Shown piece after piece: positions 1-7,063 of a stretch of 22,296 nt of DNA (position 1 is its first letter; every line of letters begins with the position of its first letter). The position numbers and the translations under genes were made by a program. The notes below the pieces were generated by a model. It did no database searches. It saw only the letters and a list, made by a program, of their open reading frames with translations, and had not been told where the DNA came from. Origin of the DNA: a virus; IMG/VR virus record IMGVR_UViG_3300011126_000046, positions 1 through 22,296 of that record; one strand, written 5' to 3'.

Positions 1-1
1 A

Positions 2-10
2 TGGTACAAT
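2..10 (+). promoter_or_regulatory. Possible extended -10 promoter element
   Basis: The bases TGGTACAAT match the extended -10 pattern TGnTATAAT with one change. They end 21 bases before the first start codon, a suitable distance for a short leader. The -35 region would lie outside the window, so this is only a candidate. Confidence 0.25.
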
Positions 11-31
11 CTAGTAAAACGGGGGTAGTTT

Positions 32-277
32 ATGAAAGCATTTTTAAAGTCGTTTGTTAGGTTGTTACTAGCTGAAATACTGGTACCAGTTATCGCCAAA
101 GCTGCTCGAAAGTGGTTGGAAATGATGGAGGAGCGGGCGCTAGATAAACTTAAGAGCAAGAAGGTTATATTCGAGTCTGAAGACTACGAAAGCGCAAAAG
201 CTGAGATCGTCAAGGCCAAAGAGGCTATAGAGTCGGTATCTAAACTTAAAACTAAACTACAAGGTGTGAAGCTGTGA
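32..277 (+). CDS. Small phage protein with amphipathic N-terminus, unknown function
   Basis: The 81-residue product is not recognised as a named family. Residues 3-26 are hydrophobic with scattered Lys/Arg, like an amphipathic or membrane-associating helix. Residues 28-81 are strongly charged (Lys/Glu) and probably helical, perhaps coiled coil. A purine-rich ribosome site (ACGGGGG) stands about eight bases before the ATG, supporting this start. The stop overlaps the GTG of the next small gene, and the two following genes are coupled in the same way. Position in a cluster of small membrane proteins just upstream of the terminase genes suggests a lysis-associated or membrane role, but that is inference from context only. 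Confidence 0.7.
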   Translation: MKAFLKSFVRLLLAEILVPVIAKAARKWLEMMEERALDKLKSKKVIFESEDYESAKAEIVKAKEAIESVSKLKTKLQGVKL

Positions 278-387
278 AGACTAAGGCGAAAGCAAGCAAC
301 TATAAACCAAAGAAGCCGAAGAAGAAATCAAACAAGGTGGCAGGCGGCTTTGATTCAAATATCACCAAGCGTCGGAAAGTAGCATGA
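274..387 (+). CDS. Very short lysine-rich protein (37 aa)
   Basis: A GTG-started frame of 37 residues fills the gap between two accepted genes. It begins inside the last codons of the upstream gene (GTGA overlap) and its TGA overlaps the ATG of the downstream gene (ATGA). AAGGTG at 261-266 gives a ribosome site with seven-base spacing. The product starts MKTKAKASNYKPKKPKKK and is extremely basic, with no hydrophobic segment, so it could bind nucleic acid or be largely disordered. The back-to-back overlaps on both sides and the fitted ribosome site are the main reasons to accept it. No family is recognised. Confidence 0.65.
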   Translation: MKTKAKASNYKPKKPKKKSNKVAGGFDSNITKRRKVA

Positions 388-833
388 TTTTATTCTTTGC
401 AGTAGTTGCGCTGGTTATATTTATCTTCACTGCTAAGCGGTTGGCGTTAGTCTCTTCGATAGCGTTCTTCATTGCGCAGTTTATATCAACTCGCAGTGTA
501 GAGACGTTCAGTTATGAAGCTGCTGTAATTAGCATGATGATTCTTAACTTCTCAGTGTTTTCGATTGCTGTAGTCGAGTATAGAAAGCACCACACAGACC
601 TTTCACGCTCCCTCATGTGGCTTTATCTTGGATTCCTTGCTATTACCGGCTCTTATGCCTTTTCCACTACTGTCGCGCAAGGCTATATTCTAGCTGGCAT
701 GTCTGTAGTAGAGTTGATACTCCTGATGTCTATGGACGGGTGCCGAAGTGTTTGGACTGATTTTAGACTCACTGCTGATACTATTCGTAACGGGAGTTAT
801 CGTCAGCGCCGTCATACACACCGTGAGGGCTGA
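384..833 (+). CDS. Multi-pass membrane protein, holin-like candidate
   Basis: The 149-residue product has about four hydrophobic segments: roughly residues 1-16, 21-34, 43-63 and 77-117, the last probably two helices. Loops are short. The C-terminal 33 residues (from about MDGCRSVW) turn abruptly polar and Arg/His-rich, and this is exactly where a second frame opens (748-906). The start overlaps the stop of the lysine-rich gene upstream. A multi-pass small membrane protein next to the terminase genes fits a class I-type holin or a similar membrane effector, but no family signature was recognised. The odd tail could be real or could follow from a frameshift near 727-748. Confidence 0.7.
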   Translation: MILFFAVVALVIFIFTAKRLALVSSIAFFIAQFISTRSVETFSYEAAVISMMILNFSVFSIAVVEYRKHHTDLSRSLMWLYLGFLAITGSYAFSTTVAQGYILAGMSVVELILLMSMDGCRSVWTDFRLTADTIRNGSYRQRRHTHREG

Positions 834-906
834 AAAGGATGGACGAAAGGTATCAAACAGGAGGCGCGCTAACCGCACTCGGAATGATCGGAACATGGAT
901 AATTGA
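748..906 (+). CDS. Candidate overlapping single-pass membrane protein (52 aa)
   Basis: A GTG-started frame opens inside the end of the 149-residue membrane gene and runs into the next gene. The product starts MFGLILDSLLILFVTGVI and has one hydrophobic helix at about residues 2-25, then a basic tail (RAEKDGRK, then NRRRANRTRN). That N-in helix plus cationic tail is typical of small phage holins and antiholins. The ribosome site is weak (GGACGGG, about seven bases before the GTG). Two readings are possible: an independent overlapping gene, or the true C-terminus of the upstream protein reached by ribosomal frameshift or separated by a sequencing indel. The overlap with two other frames makes this uncertain. 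Confidence 0.4.
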   Translation: MFGLILDSLLILFVTGVIVSAVIHTVRAEKDGRKVSNRRRANRTRNDRNMDN

Positions 907-1063
907 TAACCCTACTGAATTTGTAACGATGGCGGTAGCGGTAGGTGGCTTTGTTATTATGCTAGCGAAGTATCTTGAAGAGCGAGTGCAGCGGAACGAG
1001 CAACACAGATTGGACATACGGCGAAAGAAGTTAGAAATTGAGAAGCTAGAAAACCCGGATTAG
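839..1063 (+). CDS. Single-pass membrane protein, probable holin or spanin-like
   Basis: The 74-residue product has a polar N-terminus with a weak hydrophobic stretch (about 11-22), a clear hydrophobic helix at about residues 28-45, and a long charged C-terminal helix rich in Arg, Lys and Glu. GAGGG sits about ten bases before the ATG. The final Asp codon and stop lie inside the terminator hairpin, so the gene ends its transcript. This shape (membrane anchor plus charged coiled-coil-like tail, under 100 residues) fits a holin or a small inner-membrane spanin-like protein. Function is inferred from shape and location, not from a recognised motif. Confidence 0.65.
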   Translation: MDERYQTGGALTALGMIGTWIIDNPTEFVTMAVAVGGFVIMLAKYLEERVQRNEQHRLDIRRKKLEIEKLENPD

Positions 1064-1076
1064 TCTGGGTTTTTTT
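1051..1076 (+). terminator. Intrinsic terminator after the small membrane-protein cluster
   Basis: A nine-pair stem (AAACCCGGA against TCTGGGTTT, one G-T pair) with a four-base loop is followed directly by a run of seven T. The stop codon TAG of the upstream gene lies across the loop and first base pair. This is a textbook Rho-independent terminator separating the membrane-protein cluster from the packaging genes. Confidence 0.85.
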
Positions 1077-1083
1077 ATGCCTG

Positions 1084-1111
1084 TTCAAGATGGCGCGAAT
1101 TGGTGTATATT
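1084..1111 (+). promoter_or_regulatory. Weak candidate promoter for the packaging/head genes
   Basis: TTCAAG (1084-1089, 3 of 6 consensus bases) and TATATT (1106-1111, 5 of 6) are 16 bases apart, just downstream of the terminator and about 38 bases before the small-terminase start. A promoter is expected after a strong terminator, but the -35 match is poor. Confidence 0.25.
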
Positions 1112-1125
1112 TATCCTGAAATTGA

Positions 1126-1147
1126 AAAATAACGGGAAAATAACGGG
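1126..1147 (+). repeat. Tandem 11-base direct repeat before the small terminase gene
   Basis: The unit AAAATAACGGG occurs twice back to back and ends one base before the ATG. The second copy supplies the only ribosome-site-like bases (ACGGG) for the gene. It could be a duplication of the translation signal or a binding site for the terminase. Confidence 0.6.
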
Positions 1148-1148
1148 A

Positions 1149-1598
1149 ATGGCAGAGTTCACACCAGAAAACCAACCCAAGAAGCGCACCCCTCGCGGAA
1201 AGGCGCAACGAACGCTCCTGATAGAGTCTATGGAGCGTTTAGGAACCTCTGAGGCCAGCTTATACGATACGATGATCATGGCGGCTCTAGGGCTTACTGA
1301 GGACGAATCAATACTTAAGCTTCAGTCGTTCGCATTCCCTGAAGTAGTTAAGCGTCTCTATCCGATACCTAAGCAGGTAGCGCCTACAGTTGAGTTTGAT
1401 TATCCAAAAGACGGAACGCTGACAGAGAAGGCAAGCGCGATAGAAGTGGCTATTTCTGACGGTGTTATTCCTCCTGATGTCGGTGTAAACCTTATATCTG
1501 TATTAGCGCACGTTGCCAAGATTGAAGAAGTGACAGAAATCAGGGGTGAGCTAGACCAACTACAAGAGATTGTCGAGCAACTGAGAACGCAAAGTTGA
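1149..1598 (+). CDS. Putative terminase small subunit
   Basis: The product from this ATG has 149 residues. The first 20 are basic and Pro-rich, residues 20-70 are helical and could hold a DNA-binding fold, and residues about 95-149 form acidic helices that could oligomerise (TEIRGELDQLQEIVEQL). It directly precedes and overlaps the large terminase gene (TTGA overlap), the standard place for a small subunit that recognises phage DNA and stimulates packaging. An in-frame start at 1077 would add 24 residues read partly through the repeat and promoter region, so the later ATG is preferred. No family-specific catalytic motif exists for this protein; the call rests on position, size and composition. 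Confidence 0.65.
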   Translation: MAEFTPENQPKKRTPRGKAQRTLLIESMERLGTSEASLYDTMIMAALGLTEDESILKLQSFAFPEVVKRLYPIPKQVAPTVEFDYPKDGTLTEKASAIEVAISDGVIPPDVGVNLISVLAHVAKIEEVTEIRGELDQLQEIVEQLRTQS

Positions 1599-2995
1599 AC
1601 GCAGCCCTAAAGAGCATTAAGGCACTTAGGGAAGAGGCCGAGGCGCTGCTTGGTAGTAAGACGCTGCCGGTCTGTATCACAAGCCCGGATTCTGACGATG
1701 TCCATGTTTTCACACTTAATGGTAAGAAGTGGCTACATGAGCAGGTAGACGAAAAGCCTAATGAATGCCTTGATATACAGCTGCCTGCTAAGCTTGTGCC
1801 GGTGTTTATTGAGAAGGCTAGGCATAGAGGTGCCTTTGGTGGTCGTGGCTCAGGTAAGACGCATTCATTCGCTTTAATGACTGCTGTTCGCGGTTATATG
1901 TTCGCAGAAGCCAAAGAGCGCGGCGTTATTCTTTGTTCTCGTGAGCACTTGAACTCGTTAGATGATTCGAGTCTTCAGGAAGTAAAGCAGGCTATTGCGT
2001 CTAATGCGTTCCTTTCTGATTACTACGAAGTGGGCGAGAAATACGTTCGCACGAAAAACCGCTTTATCTCATATGTATTCGCTGGCCTACGGTCTAATCT
2101 TGATTCGATTAAGTCTAAAGCTAAGATTCTAATCAACTGGACGGACGAAGCTGATAGCGTATCGGAGATAGCGTATCGCAAGCTTATGCCTACCATCCGG
2201 GCTAAGGGTAGTGAAAACTGGGTGACATGGAACCCGGAGCGCAAAGAGAGTCCTACCGATACCCGGTACAGATTAAAAACCCCTAAGTCTGCCATTATTG
2301 TAGAGATCAACTACACTGAAAACCCATGGTTTACCGAAGAGCTAGAACAGCAGCGACAGGAAGACCAAGAGCTGTTAGACGACAATACGTACACTTGGAT
2401 TTGGGAGGGTGCCTACCTTGAGAACTCAAACGCTCAGGTGCTACATGGGAAAGTTAAAGTTAATGAATTCGAGCCGGGCCCTGATTGGAACGGCCCTTAC
2501 TTTGGTGTGGACTTCGGTTTCTCGCAAGACCCTACAACAGGTGTTAAGTGCTGGGTGTTCGATAATCGCTTATATGTTGAAAACGAAGGCGGCAAAGTAG
2601 GTTTAGAGTTAGACGACACTGGCGAATACTTAACTAAGATGTGCCCTGAGATTGAAAAGCACGTTTGCCGGGCTGACTCAGCAAGGCCTGAATCAATTAG
2701 CTACCTGAAACGCAAAGGCCTGCCGAGAATGGAAGGTGTGAAGAAATGGCCGGGCAGTGTTGAAGACGGCATTACTCATCTGCGCTCATACAAAGAAATC
2801 GTCATTCACCCACGATGTAAAGAGACGATAAAAGAGTCGCGGGCATACTCGTATAAAGTCGATAAACTCACAGAGGAAGTGTTGCCCGTTATCATTGATA
2901 AGTTCAACCACTACATTGACGCTATCAGGTACGCTGTTAATCCATTGATACAGAAACCACGAGAAACGCCCGATGTACCATTCAAGATGTTTTAA
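1595..2995 (+). CDS. terL: Terminase large subunit (ATPase and nuclease)
   Basis: This is the packaging motor that cuts concatemeric DNA and pumps it into the prohead through the portal. Walker A (GGRGSGKT) is at residues 82-89, Walker B followed by acidic residues (ILINWTDEAD) at 178-187, and the coupling motif (WVTWNPE) near 209-215. The RNase H-like nuclease domain shows the three expected acidic positions: D306 in GVDFGFSQDPT, D361 in CRADSARPES and D442 in HYIDAIRYA. This order matches the PBSX/Terminase_3 group. Length (466) is normal. The start is TTG, overlapping the small-subunit stop. About 75 residues precede the first ATPase strand, longer than in many relatives. Confidence 0.95.
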   Translation: MNAALKSIKALREEAEALLGSKTLPVCITSPDSDDVHVFTLNGKKWLHEQVDEKPNECLDIQLPAKLVPVFIEKARHRGAFGGRGSGKTHSFALMTAVRGYMFAEAKERGVILCSREHLNSLDDSSLQEVKQAIASNAFLSDYYEVGEKYVRTKNRFISYVFAGLRSNLDSIKSKAKILINWTDEADSVSEIAYRKLMPTIRAKGSENWVTWNPERKESPTDTRYRLKTPKSAIIVEINYTENPWFTEELEQQRQEDQELLDDNTYTWIWEGAYLENSNAQVLHGKVKVNEFEPGPDWNGPYFGVDFGFSQDPTTGVKCWVFDNRLYVENEGGKVGLELDDTGEYLTKMCPEIEKHVCRADSARPESISYLKRKGLPRMEGVKKWPGSVEDGITHLRSYKEIVIHPRCKETIKESRAYSYKVDKLTEEVLPVIIDKFNHYIDAIRYAVNPLIQKPRETPDVPFKMF

Positions 2996-3031
2996 GTGTA
3001 AACTGTGGTTATTTATTAGACGGATTGCGAC

Positions 3032-4420
3032 ATGCCTGTAAATAGTATTCATCCTGACTATGCTTTATATGCTCCTAGATGGCGCATGACTAGAGACGCG
3101 GCGCAGTCTGATGTGAGTCGTGATACTTATTTGCCAGCGGTGTTTAAAGAGTCAGAGCCGGAGCGTTACAGGGTTTATAAAGAGCGCGCTTATTTCTTAG
3201 GTGTTACCGGGCGCACTGAGAAAGCCATGAAAGGTATGGTATTTCGCAAGCCTGCTGTTTATAACCTGCCAAGCCAACTTGATTACTTGCTAGAAGACTT
3301 TGACGGTTCTGGTCAGAGTGCTGAGCAAATAGCAAAGGATGCTCTTAGTGGACTACTTGAAACGCGTAGGCATTTACTCTTAGTCGATTACCCAGACGCA
3401 GGTGAAGGTTTAACCGCTGCTGATGAGCGACGCTTAAACCTACGTCCAACTATCGCAAGCTACCCGGCAGAGGCCTTAATTAATTGGCGCTGGGATGGTG
3501 TGAACGGTCAGAGAAAGCTTGTAATGGCTGTTTTGCAGGAGCAAGACAATAAGGCGCAAGATGAGTTCGACCACGACTATAGAACGATCTATCGCGTTCT
3601 GAGATTGACTGACGGTGTTTATACTCAGCAGATGTATGACGAAAACCATACACCAATGACTGAAGAATATGCGCCTAAAGTTGCTGGCGGTGGTACGTTT
3701 GACCATATCCCGCTACATGGTGTACGAGAGTTAGAGAACCCGCCTCTTTATGATATTGCCAAGGTTAATATTGCCCACCATAGAAATATTGCCGACCTTG
3801 AAGATGCTGCTTATGTTGTAGGGCAGCCAATGGCACACCTCAACTTAGGTGAGACTAGCCCGGAAGAATTCAAGGAGAATAATCCTGACGGTGTTAAGTT
3901 TGGTAGCCGTCAAGGTATTGTAACTCGTGGTGGTTCGCTGGATTTAGTTCAGGCTAGTGAAAACAATCTAATTCGTGAAATTAAGCAAGACAAAGAAAAC
4001 GAAATGATCATGCTTGGCGCTCAGCTTATTAGTCGTGGCGGCCAAGCCCAGACAGCGGAAGCTGAAAGGCTACAGGCTGGCGCGGAGGCTTCAGTGCTTG
4101 ATAGCCTAGTCAATGATCTATCTGAAGACATGGAGGCGGCCATAGAGGACGCAGCGCTCTATATTGGTTTACCTGCTGATTCTGTTGAGTATCGTCTGAA
4201 TACAGACTACTGGGAGAAGGGCTTAGACCCGCAGACATTTATGGCTGTTGTGCAGGGTTACACTAGCCGCTTATATGCTCAGACTGACGCCTTAGCAATG
4301 ATTCGCAAGGGCAAGATAGAACTAGACTCAGAACGTGATGACGATCAGATAAAACAGGATATCGCTGAAAGTTTGCTTGATGGCGGTCTTGATGTAGAAT
4401 TAAACAATCAGGTCAGGTGA
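3032..4420 (+). CDS. Portal protein, DUF4055 family
   Basis: The 462-residue protein would form the dodecameric ring at one head vertex through which DNA enters and leaves. The N-terminal pattern HPDYALYAPRW, a charged stretch, then GVTGRTEKAMKGMVFRKP (about 57-74) is what I associate with the DUF4055 portal-like family. A Gln/Ala/Glu-rich helical segment (about 345-360) and a C-terminal acidic region follow. It lies directly after the large terminase and before a scaffold-like gene and the capsid gene, as expected. The ribosome site is weak (AGACGGA). Start chosen because the family usually begins just before the HP-Y motif. Confidence 0.88.
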   Translation: MPVNSIHPDYALYAPRWRMTRDAAQSDVSRDTYLPAVFKESEPERYRVYKERAYFLGVTGRTEKAMKGMVFRKPAVYNLPSQLDYLLEDFDGSGQSAEQIAKDALSGLLETRRHLLLVDYPDAGEGLTAADERRLNLRPTIASYPAEALINWRWDGVNGQRKLVMAVLQEQDNKAQDEFDHDYRTIYRVLRLTDGVYTQQMYDENHTPMTEEYAPKVAGGGTFDHIPLHGVRELENPPLYDIAKVNIAHHRNIADLEDAAYVVGQPMAHLNLGETSPEEFKENNPDGVKFGSRQGIVTRGGSLDLVQASENNLIREIKQDKENEMIMLGAQLISRGGQAQTAEAERLQAGAEASVLDSLVNDLSEDMEAAIEDAALYIGLPADSVEYRLNTDYWEKGLDPQTFMAVVQGYTSRLYAQTDALAMIRKGKIELDSERDDDQIKQDIAESLLDGGLDVELNNQVR

Positions 4421-4452
4421 TCTGATAAATTTTGGCTATGACGGGGGTTTAT

Positions 4453-5121
4453 ATGCCATTCAATGTAGAGCACGACGGTAATACGATTAAGGTATGGTCT
4501 GAAGAAGAAGTTGAAGACCATGTAAAGGGCTTAAAGGTTACGAATGAAAACCTGAAGGCTGAAAAGCAAGAAGCTATCGACAAGCTAAAAACCAGCAAGG
4601 ATGAATTCCGAGCACTGGAAGAAGCAAAGGCAAAGTCTGACGGTGATAATGATACACTGAGACGCATTGCCGAAGAACGAGAAGCCGAAAAGCGCCAAGC
4701 TGTTGAAGATGAGCGCAAGCGTTACTCTGACTTGGTGAATATCACTAAGAAGGAAAAGATCGACAACTTAATTAATGATATTGTCGCAGAATTAAAGCCA
4801 GCGGATTCAGTGAAGGCTAAGCACCTGAAAACGTTGTTGAAGTCGTCTTATGAGTTCGATGTAGATATTGAACAAGGCGCATTTAAAGTAACTGGTGATT
4901 CAGTCACTAACGCTGACGATCTAAAGCGTTTTGTATCTGAGTCACCTGATTATTCCTACCTATTGTCAGGTAGTGGGGCTTCTGGTGGAGGTGCTGCCGG
5001 TAGCAAAGGGACAGGTGTTCCCGTCAAGAAGTTTAACGAGTACAGCGGTGCCGAGCTTGTAGCATTAAAGCGGGATAACCCCGATTTATACAACCGACTC
5101 CGAGACGAAAGAAACGCCTAA
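4453..5121 (+). CDS. Head scaffolding-like protein (coiled coil)
   Basis: The 222-residue product is dominated by a long charged coiled coil at about residues 25-105 (EEVEDHVKGLKVTNENLKAE and on), followed by a globular stretch, a Gly/Ser-rich linker (GSGASGGGAAGSKG) and a short basic C-terminal helix. That design is typical of scaffold proteins, which bind capsid subunits through a basic C-terminus and leave the head before packaging. It sits between portal and major capsid genes. The start at 4453 has GGGGG five bases upstream; the longer TTG or ATG starts at 4432 and 4438 lack a good ribosome site. Confidence 0.8.
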   Translation: MPFNVEHDGNTIKVWSEEEVEDHVKGLKVTNENLKAEKQEAIDKLKTSKDEFRALEEAKAKSDGDNDTLRRIAEEREAEKRQAVEDERKRYSDLVNITKKEKIDNLINDIVAELKPADSVKAKHLKTLLKSSYEFDVDIEQGAFKVTGDSVTNADDLKRFVSESPDYSYLLSGSGASGGGAAGSKGTGVPVKKFNEYSGAELVALKRDNPDLYNRLRDERNA

Positions 5122-5136
5122 CAAGAGGAAATCCCT

Positions 5137-6150
5137 ATGGCTACCACACGTCTATCCGACATCATTGATGTCACAGTATTTCAGGACTTGCCGCAAATCG
5201 ACGGCCCTGAAAAAACAGCGTTCTTTGAATCTGGCATTGCAGTTCGCAATGGCATGATTGATCAGTTCGCAAACGCACCCGGTAAGACTGGCGAGCTTCC
5301 TTTCTGGAATGACTTAGATGGTTCTACCGAGACCAATTATTCAACCGACAACCCGGCTGATGTTGCTACGCCTCAAAAGATCGACCAAGGCGAACAGATT
5401 TACCGTAAGGCGTTCGTGAACCAAGGTTGGCAGGCTGCTGACTTGGCTTCTGAGATTGCTATGGGCGGTTCAGCTATTGATGCTATCCGTGCGAAGGTTG
5501 ACAAGTACTTTATGCGTCAATGGCAGCGTCGCTTGATTGCTACCACTAACGGTATCCTTGCTGATAACGTGGCGAACGACTCTGGTGATATGGTTGTTGA
5601 TGTTGCTGCTGAGGTAATCGGCTCTCAGACTTCTAGCACTAAGTTCAACCGTGATGTATTCACTGAAGCCGTATACACAATGGGCGATGCCGCTGCTGAT
5701 GGCCTTAGCGCTATTGCGGTTCACTCTCGTGTAATGCAGCAGATGGTTAAGAATGATGACATCGTATATATTCCTGATTCTCAGGGTATGCTGACCATTC
5801 CGACATACATGGGCTTGCGCGTTATCGTTGATGACGGCATGACTGTTACGGCTGGTACTACTAGTGGCTTCAAGTACACCTCTGTACTGTTCGGTGCTGG
5901 TGCGTTTGGTTACGGTGTTGGCTCTCCTGAAGTACCAGTTGAAGTTGAGCGTGAAGCTGCACAGGGTAACGGCGGCGGTATTGAGACCTTGTGGGTTCGT
6001 AACACTTGGATTCTTCACCCGTTCGGCTTTAAAGCAACCGGCACGCCTGCTGGCCAGTCTTTCACACAGGCTGAGCTTGGCACTGCTGCAACCGTTGACC
6101 GTGTATTGGATCGTAAGCTGATTCCGATGGCGTTCTTGACTACTAACTAA
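5137..6150 (+). CDS. Major capsid protein, HK97 fold
   Basis: The 337-residue product starts MATTRLSDIIDVTVF and continues with EKTAFFESGIAV, a pattern found in the Gp13-like group of HK97-fold capsid proteins. It lacks a long N-terminal delta domain, consistent with a separate scaffold gene just upstream. AAGAGGAAA gives a strong ribosome site eight bases before the ATG. The gene is rich in preferred-looking codons and its reverse strand carries a long spurious frame, both common in highly expressed structural genes. The downstream hairpin may stabilise this abundant transcript. Confidence 0.9.
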   Translation: MATTRLSDIIDVTVFQDLPQIDGPEKTAFFESGIAVRNGMIDQFANAPGKTGELPFWNDLDGSTETNYSTDNPADVATPQKIDQGEQIYRKAFVNQGWQAADLASEIAMGGSAIDAIRAKVDKYFMRQWQRRLIATTNGILADNVANDSGDMVVDVAAEVIGSQTSSTKFNRDVFTEAVYTMGDAAADGLSAIAVHSRVMQQMVKNDDIVYIPDSQGMLTIPTYMGLRVIVDDGMTVTAGTTSGFKYTSVLFGAGAFGYGVGSPEVPVEVEREAAQGNGGGIETLWVRNTWILHPFGFKATGTPAGQSFTQAELGTAATVDRVLDRKLIPMAFLTTN

Positions 6151-6162
6151 GTTAGTTATCAA

Positions 6163-6189
6163 AGCCCCCGAGATAGCATCAAAGGGGCT
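6163..6189 (+). promoter_or_regulatory. Stem-loop after the major capsid gene
   Basis: AGCCCC and GGGGCT form a six-pair GC-rich stem around a 15-base loop, 12 bases past the capsid stop. No T run follows, and the ribosome site of the next gene begins right after it, so it is more likely an mRNA-stability or partial-attenuation element than a full terminator. The stop codon region 6142-6156 can form a smaller six-pair hairpin as well. Confidence 0.35.
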
Positions 6190-6200
6190 ACGAGGTACTT

Positions 6201-6344
6201 ATGTCAGATTTAAATGAAGATGGATTAAAGCCCGGTCAGACCGTCTCATGGGATGAAATGATCAAGGCAGAGAAAGCACGAAAAGAAAGCAAACCTAAGA
6301 AAGAGGTGAAGCGCCGTGTCAAACAAGACTCCAAAGAAGATTGA
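6201..6344 (+). CDS. Very short charged protein (47 aa) after the capsid gene
   Basis: The ATG is preceded by ACGAGG with five-base spacing. The product begins MSDLNEDGLKPGQTVSWDEM and ends in a run of alternating Lys, Arg and Glu. It has no membrane segment. It overlaps the next small gene by 29 bases in another frame. Together these two short genes fill what would otherwise be a 320-base gap between the capsid gene and the next virion gene. No family is recognised; the place suggests a head-related accessory role, which is only inference. Confidence 0.65.
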   Translation: MSDLNEDGLKPGQTVSWDEMIKAEKARKESKPKKEVKRRVKQDSKED

Positions 6345-6480
6345 AACGCCTCAAGAGCGCTGGTTCATGGCTCAGTATCAGCGTAAGCAAAAGAAGCGCC
6401 GCACACTTGCACAATATGGCGTAACTCACGACGGTGGCGAAGTAACCTACAATGGCGAGTTAGTTACCCATGGCAGTTAA
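6316..6480 (+). CDS. Short basic protein (54 aa)
   Basis: A GTG start has AAGAGGTGA as ribosome site with about eight-base spacing. The product starts MSNKTPKKIETPQERWFMAQ and has a central basic stretch (QRKQKKRRT), then a short polar C-terminus. It starts inside the preceding 47-residue gene and ends inside the start of the next (stop TAA at 6478-6480, next ATG at 6470). This overlapping pattern is the same as in the rest of the operon. No family is recognised; a nucleic-acid or capsid contact is possible from its charge. Confidence 0.65.
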   Translation: MSNKTPKKIETPQERWFMAQYQRKQKKRRTLAQYGVTHDGGEVTYNGELVTHGS

Positions 6481-7063
6481 AAGCTACAACATTACCGACT
6501 TCGGGCCGTCTGACTTGCTCACTAGTGATAGGCTTGGCGTTCGTCGTATTGCTGTTGATTCGCAGCAAACGAGCTTTGAAGCTGGCACTGAGTTCTATTG
6601 GTCATACGACTTTGAGGGCGTACCGGCCAATAATGACATCATCATTCGGGTAACGCTTAGCGCCCCTGTCATTTTGTTCAATCGAATATTTAACATATTG
6701 TCTGGCAGTCGGTTATATAGAGCATACCCGGCAGGCTACGGTGAGACGTTTACCGGCACGTTCACAGATGAAAGTGCACGAATTCGGCCAACAAACTATA
6801 ATGTTGATGTAAACCCTGATTCTGGTGGCACTTGGGAAGTAAATACAGGTGGAGTGTTCACTACTGGAGCGGCACCTCATGTTGGCGCGCCCGGCTCTAT
6901 ATCAGCAAGCGGCTCAGGTAGTAACTCGCAAGGACAATACTCTGGCAGCTCACTAAAACTGGGCTACCCAGCAGGCGCTCAATTTTACATAGTGTTCTCG
7001 AACTACGAGGGGAACGCTCAAACAGATTTAGAGTTCTTTATGGCTTGGGAGCGTCTTGTATGA
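6470..7063 (+). CDS. Probable virion protein of unknown role
   Basis: The 197-residue product looks like a beta-rich structural protein with many Gly, Ser, Asn and aromatic residues. A low-complexity Gly/Ser segment (GSISASGSGSNSQGQYSGSS) near residues 142-161 separates two beta-rich parts. There is no signal peptide or membrane helix. It sits between the capsid gene and the connector genes, where head decoration or vertex proteins are often found. The stop overlaps the next ATG (ATGA). I do not recognise a family; decoration, spike or fibre roles are all open. Confidence 0.7.
   Translation: MAVKSYNITDFGPSDLLTSDRLGVRRIAVDSQQTSFEAGTEFYWSYDFEGVPANNDIIIRVTLSAPVILFNRIFNILSGSRLYRAYPAGYGETFTGTFTDESARIRPTNYNVDVNPDSGGTWEVNTGGVFTTGAAPHVGAPGSISASGSGSNSQGQYSGSSLKLGYPAGAQFYIVFSNYEGNAQTDLEFFMAWERLV

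Noticed and set aside
1-60. Open frame from the window edge to a TAG at 58-60
   Set aside because: It could be the tail of an upstream gene, but only 19 codons are visible, it overlaps the next gene by 29 bases, and nothing in it is recognisable.
1077-1148. Longer small-terminase start
   Set aside because: It begins in the terminator T run and reads through the likely promoter and repeat; the ATG at 1149 fits better.
5470-6162. 230-codon minus-strand frame opposite the major capsid gene
   Set aside because: It is antisense to a clear capsid gene, has low-complexity Ser/Thr/Asn-rich product and no ribosome site; it reflects codon bias on the other strand.
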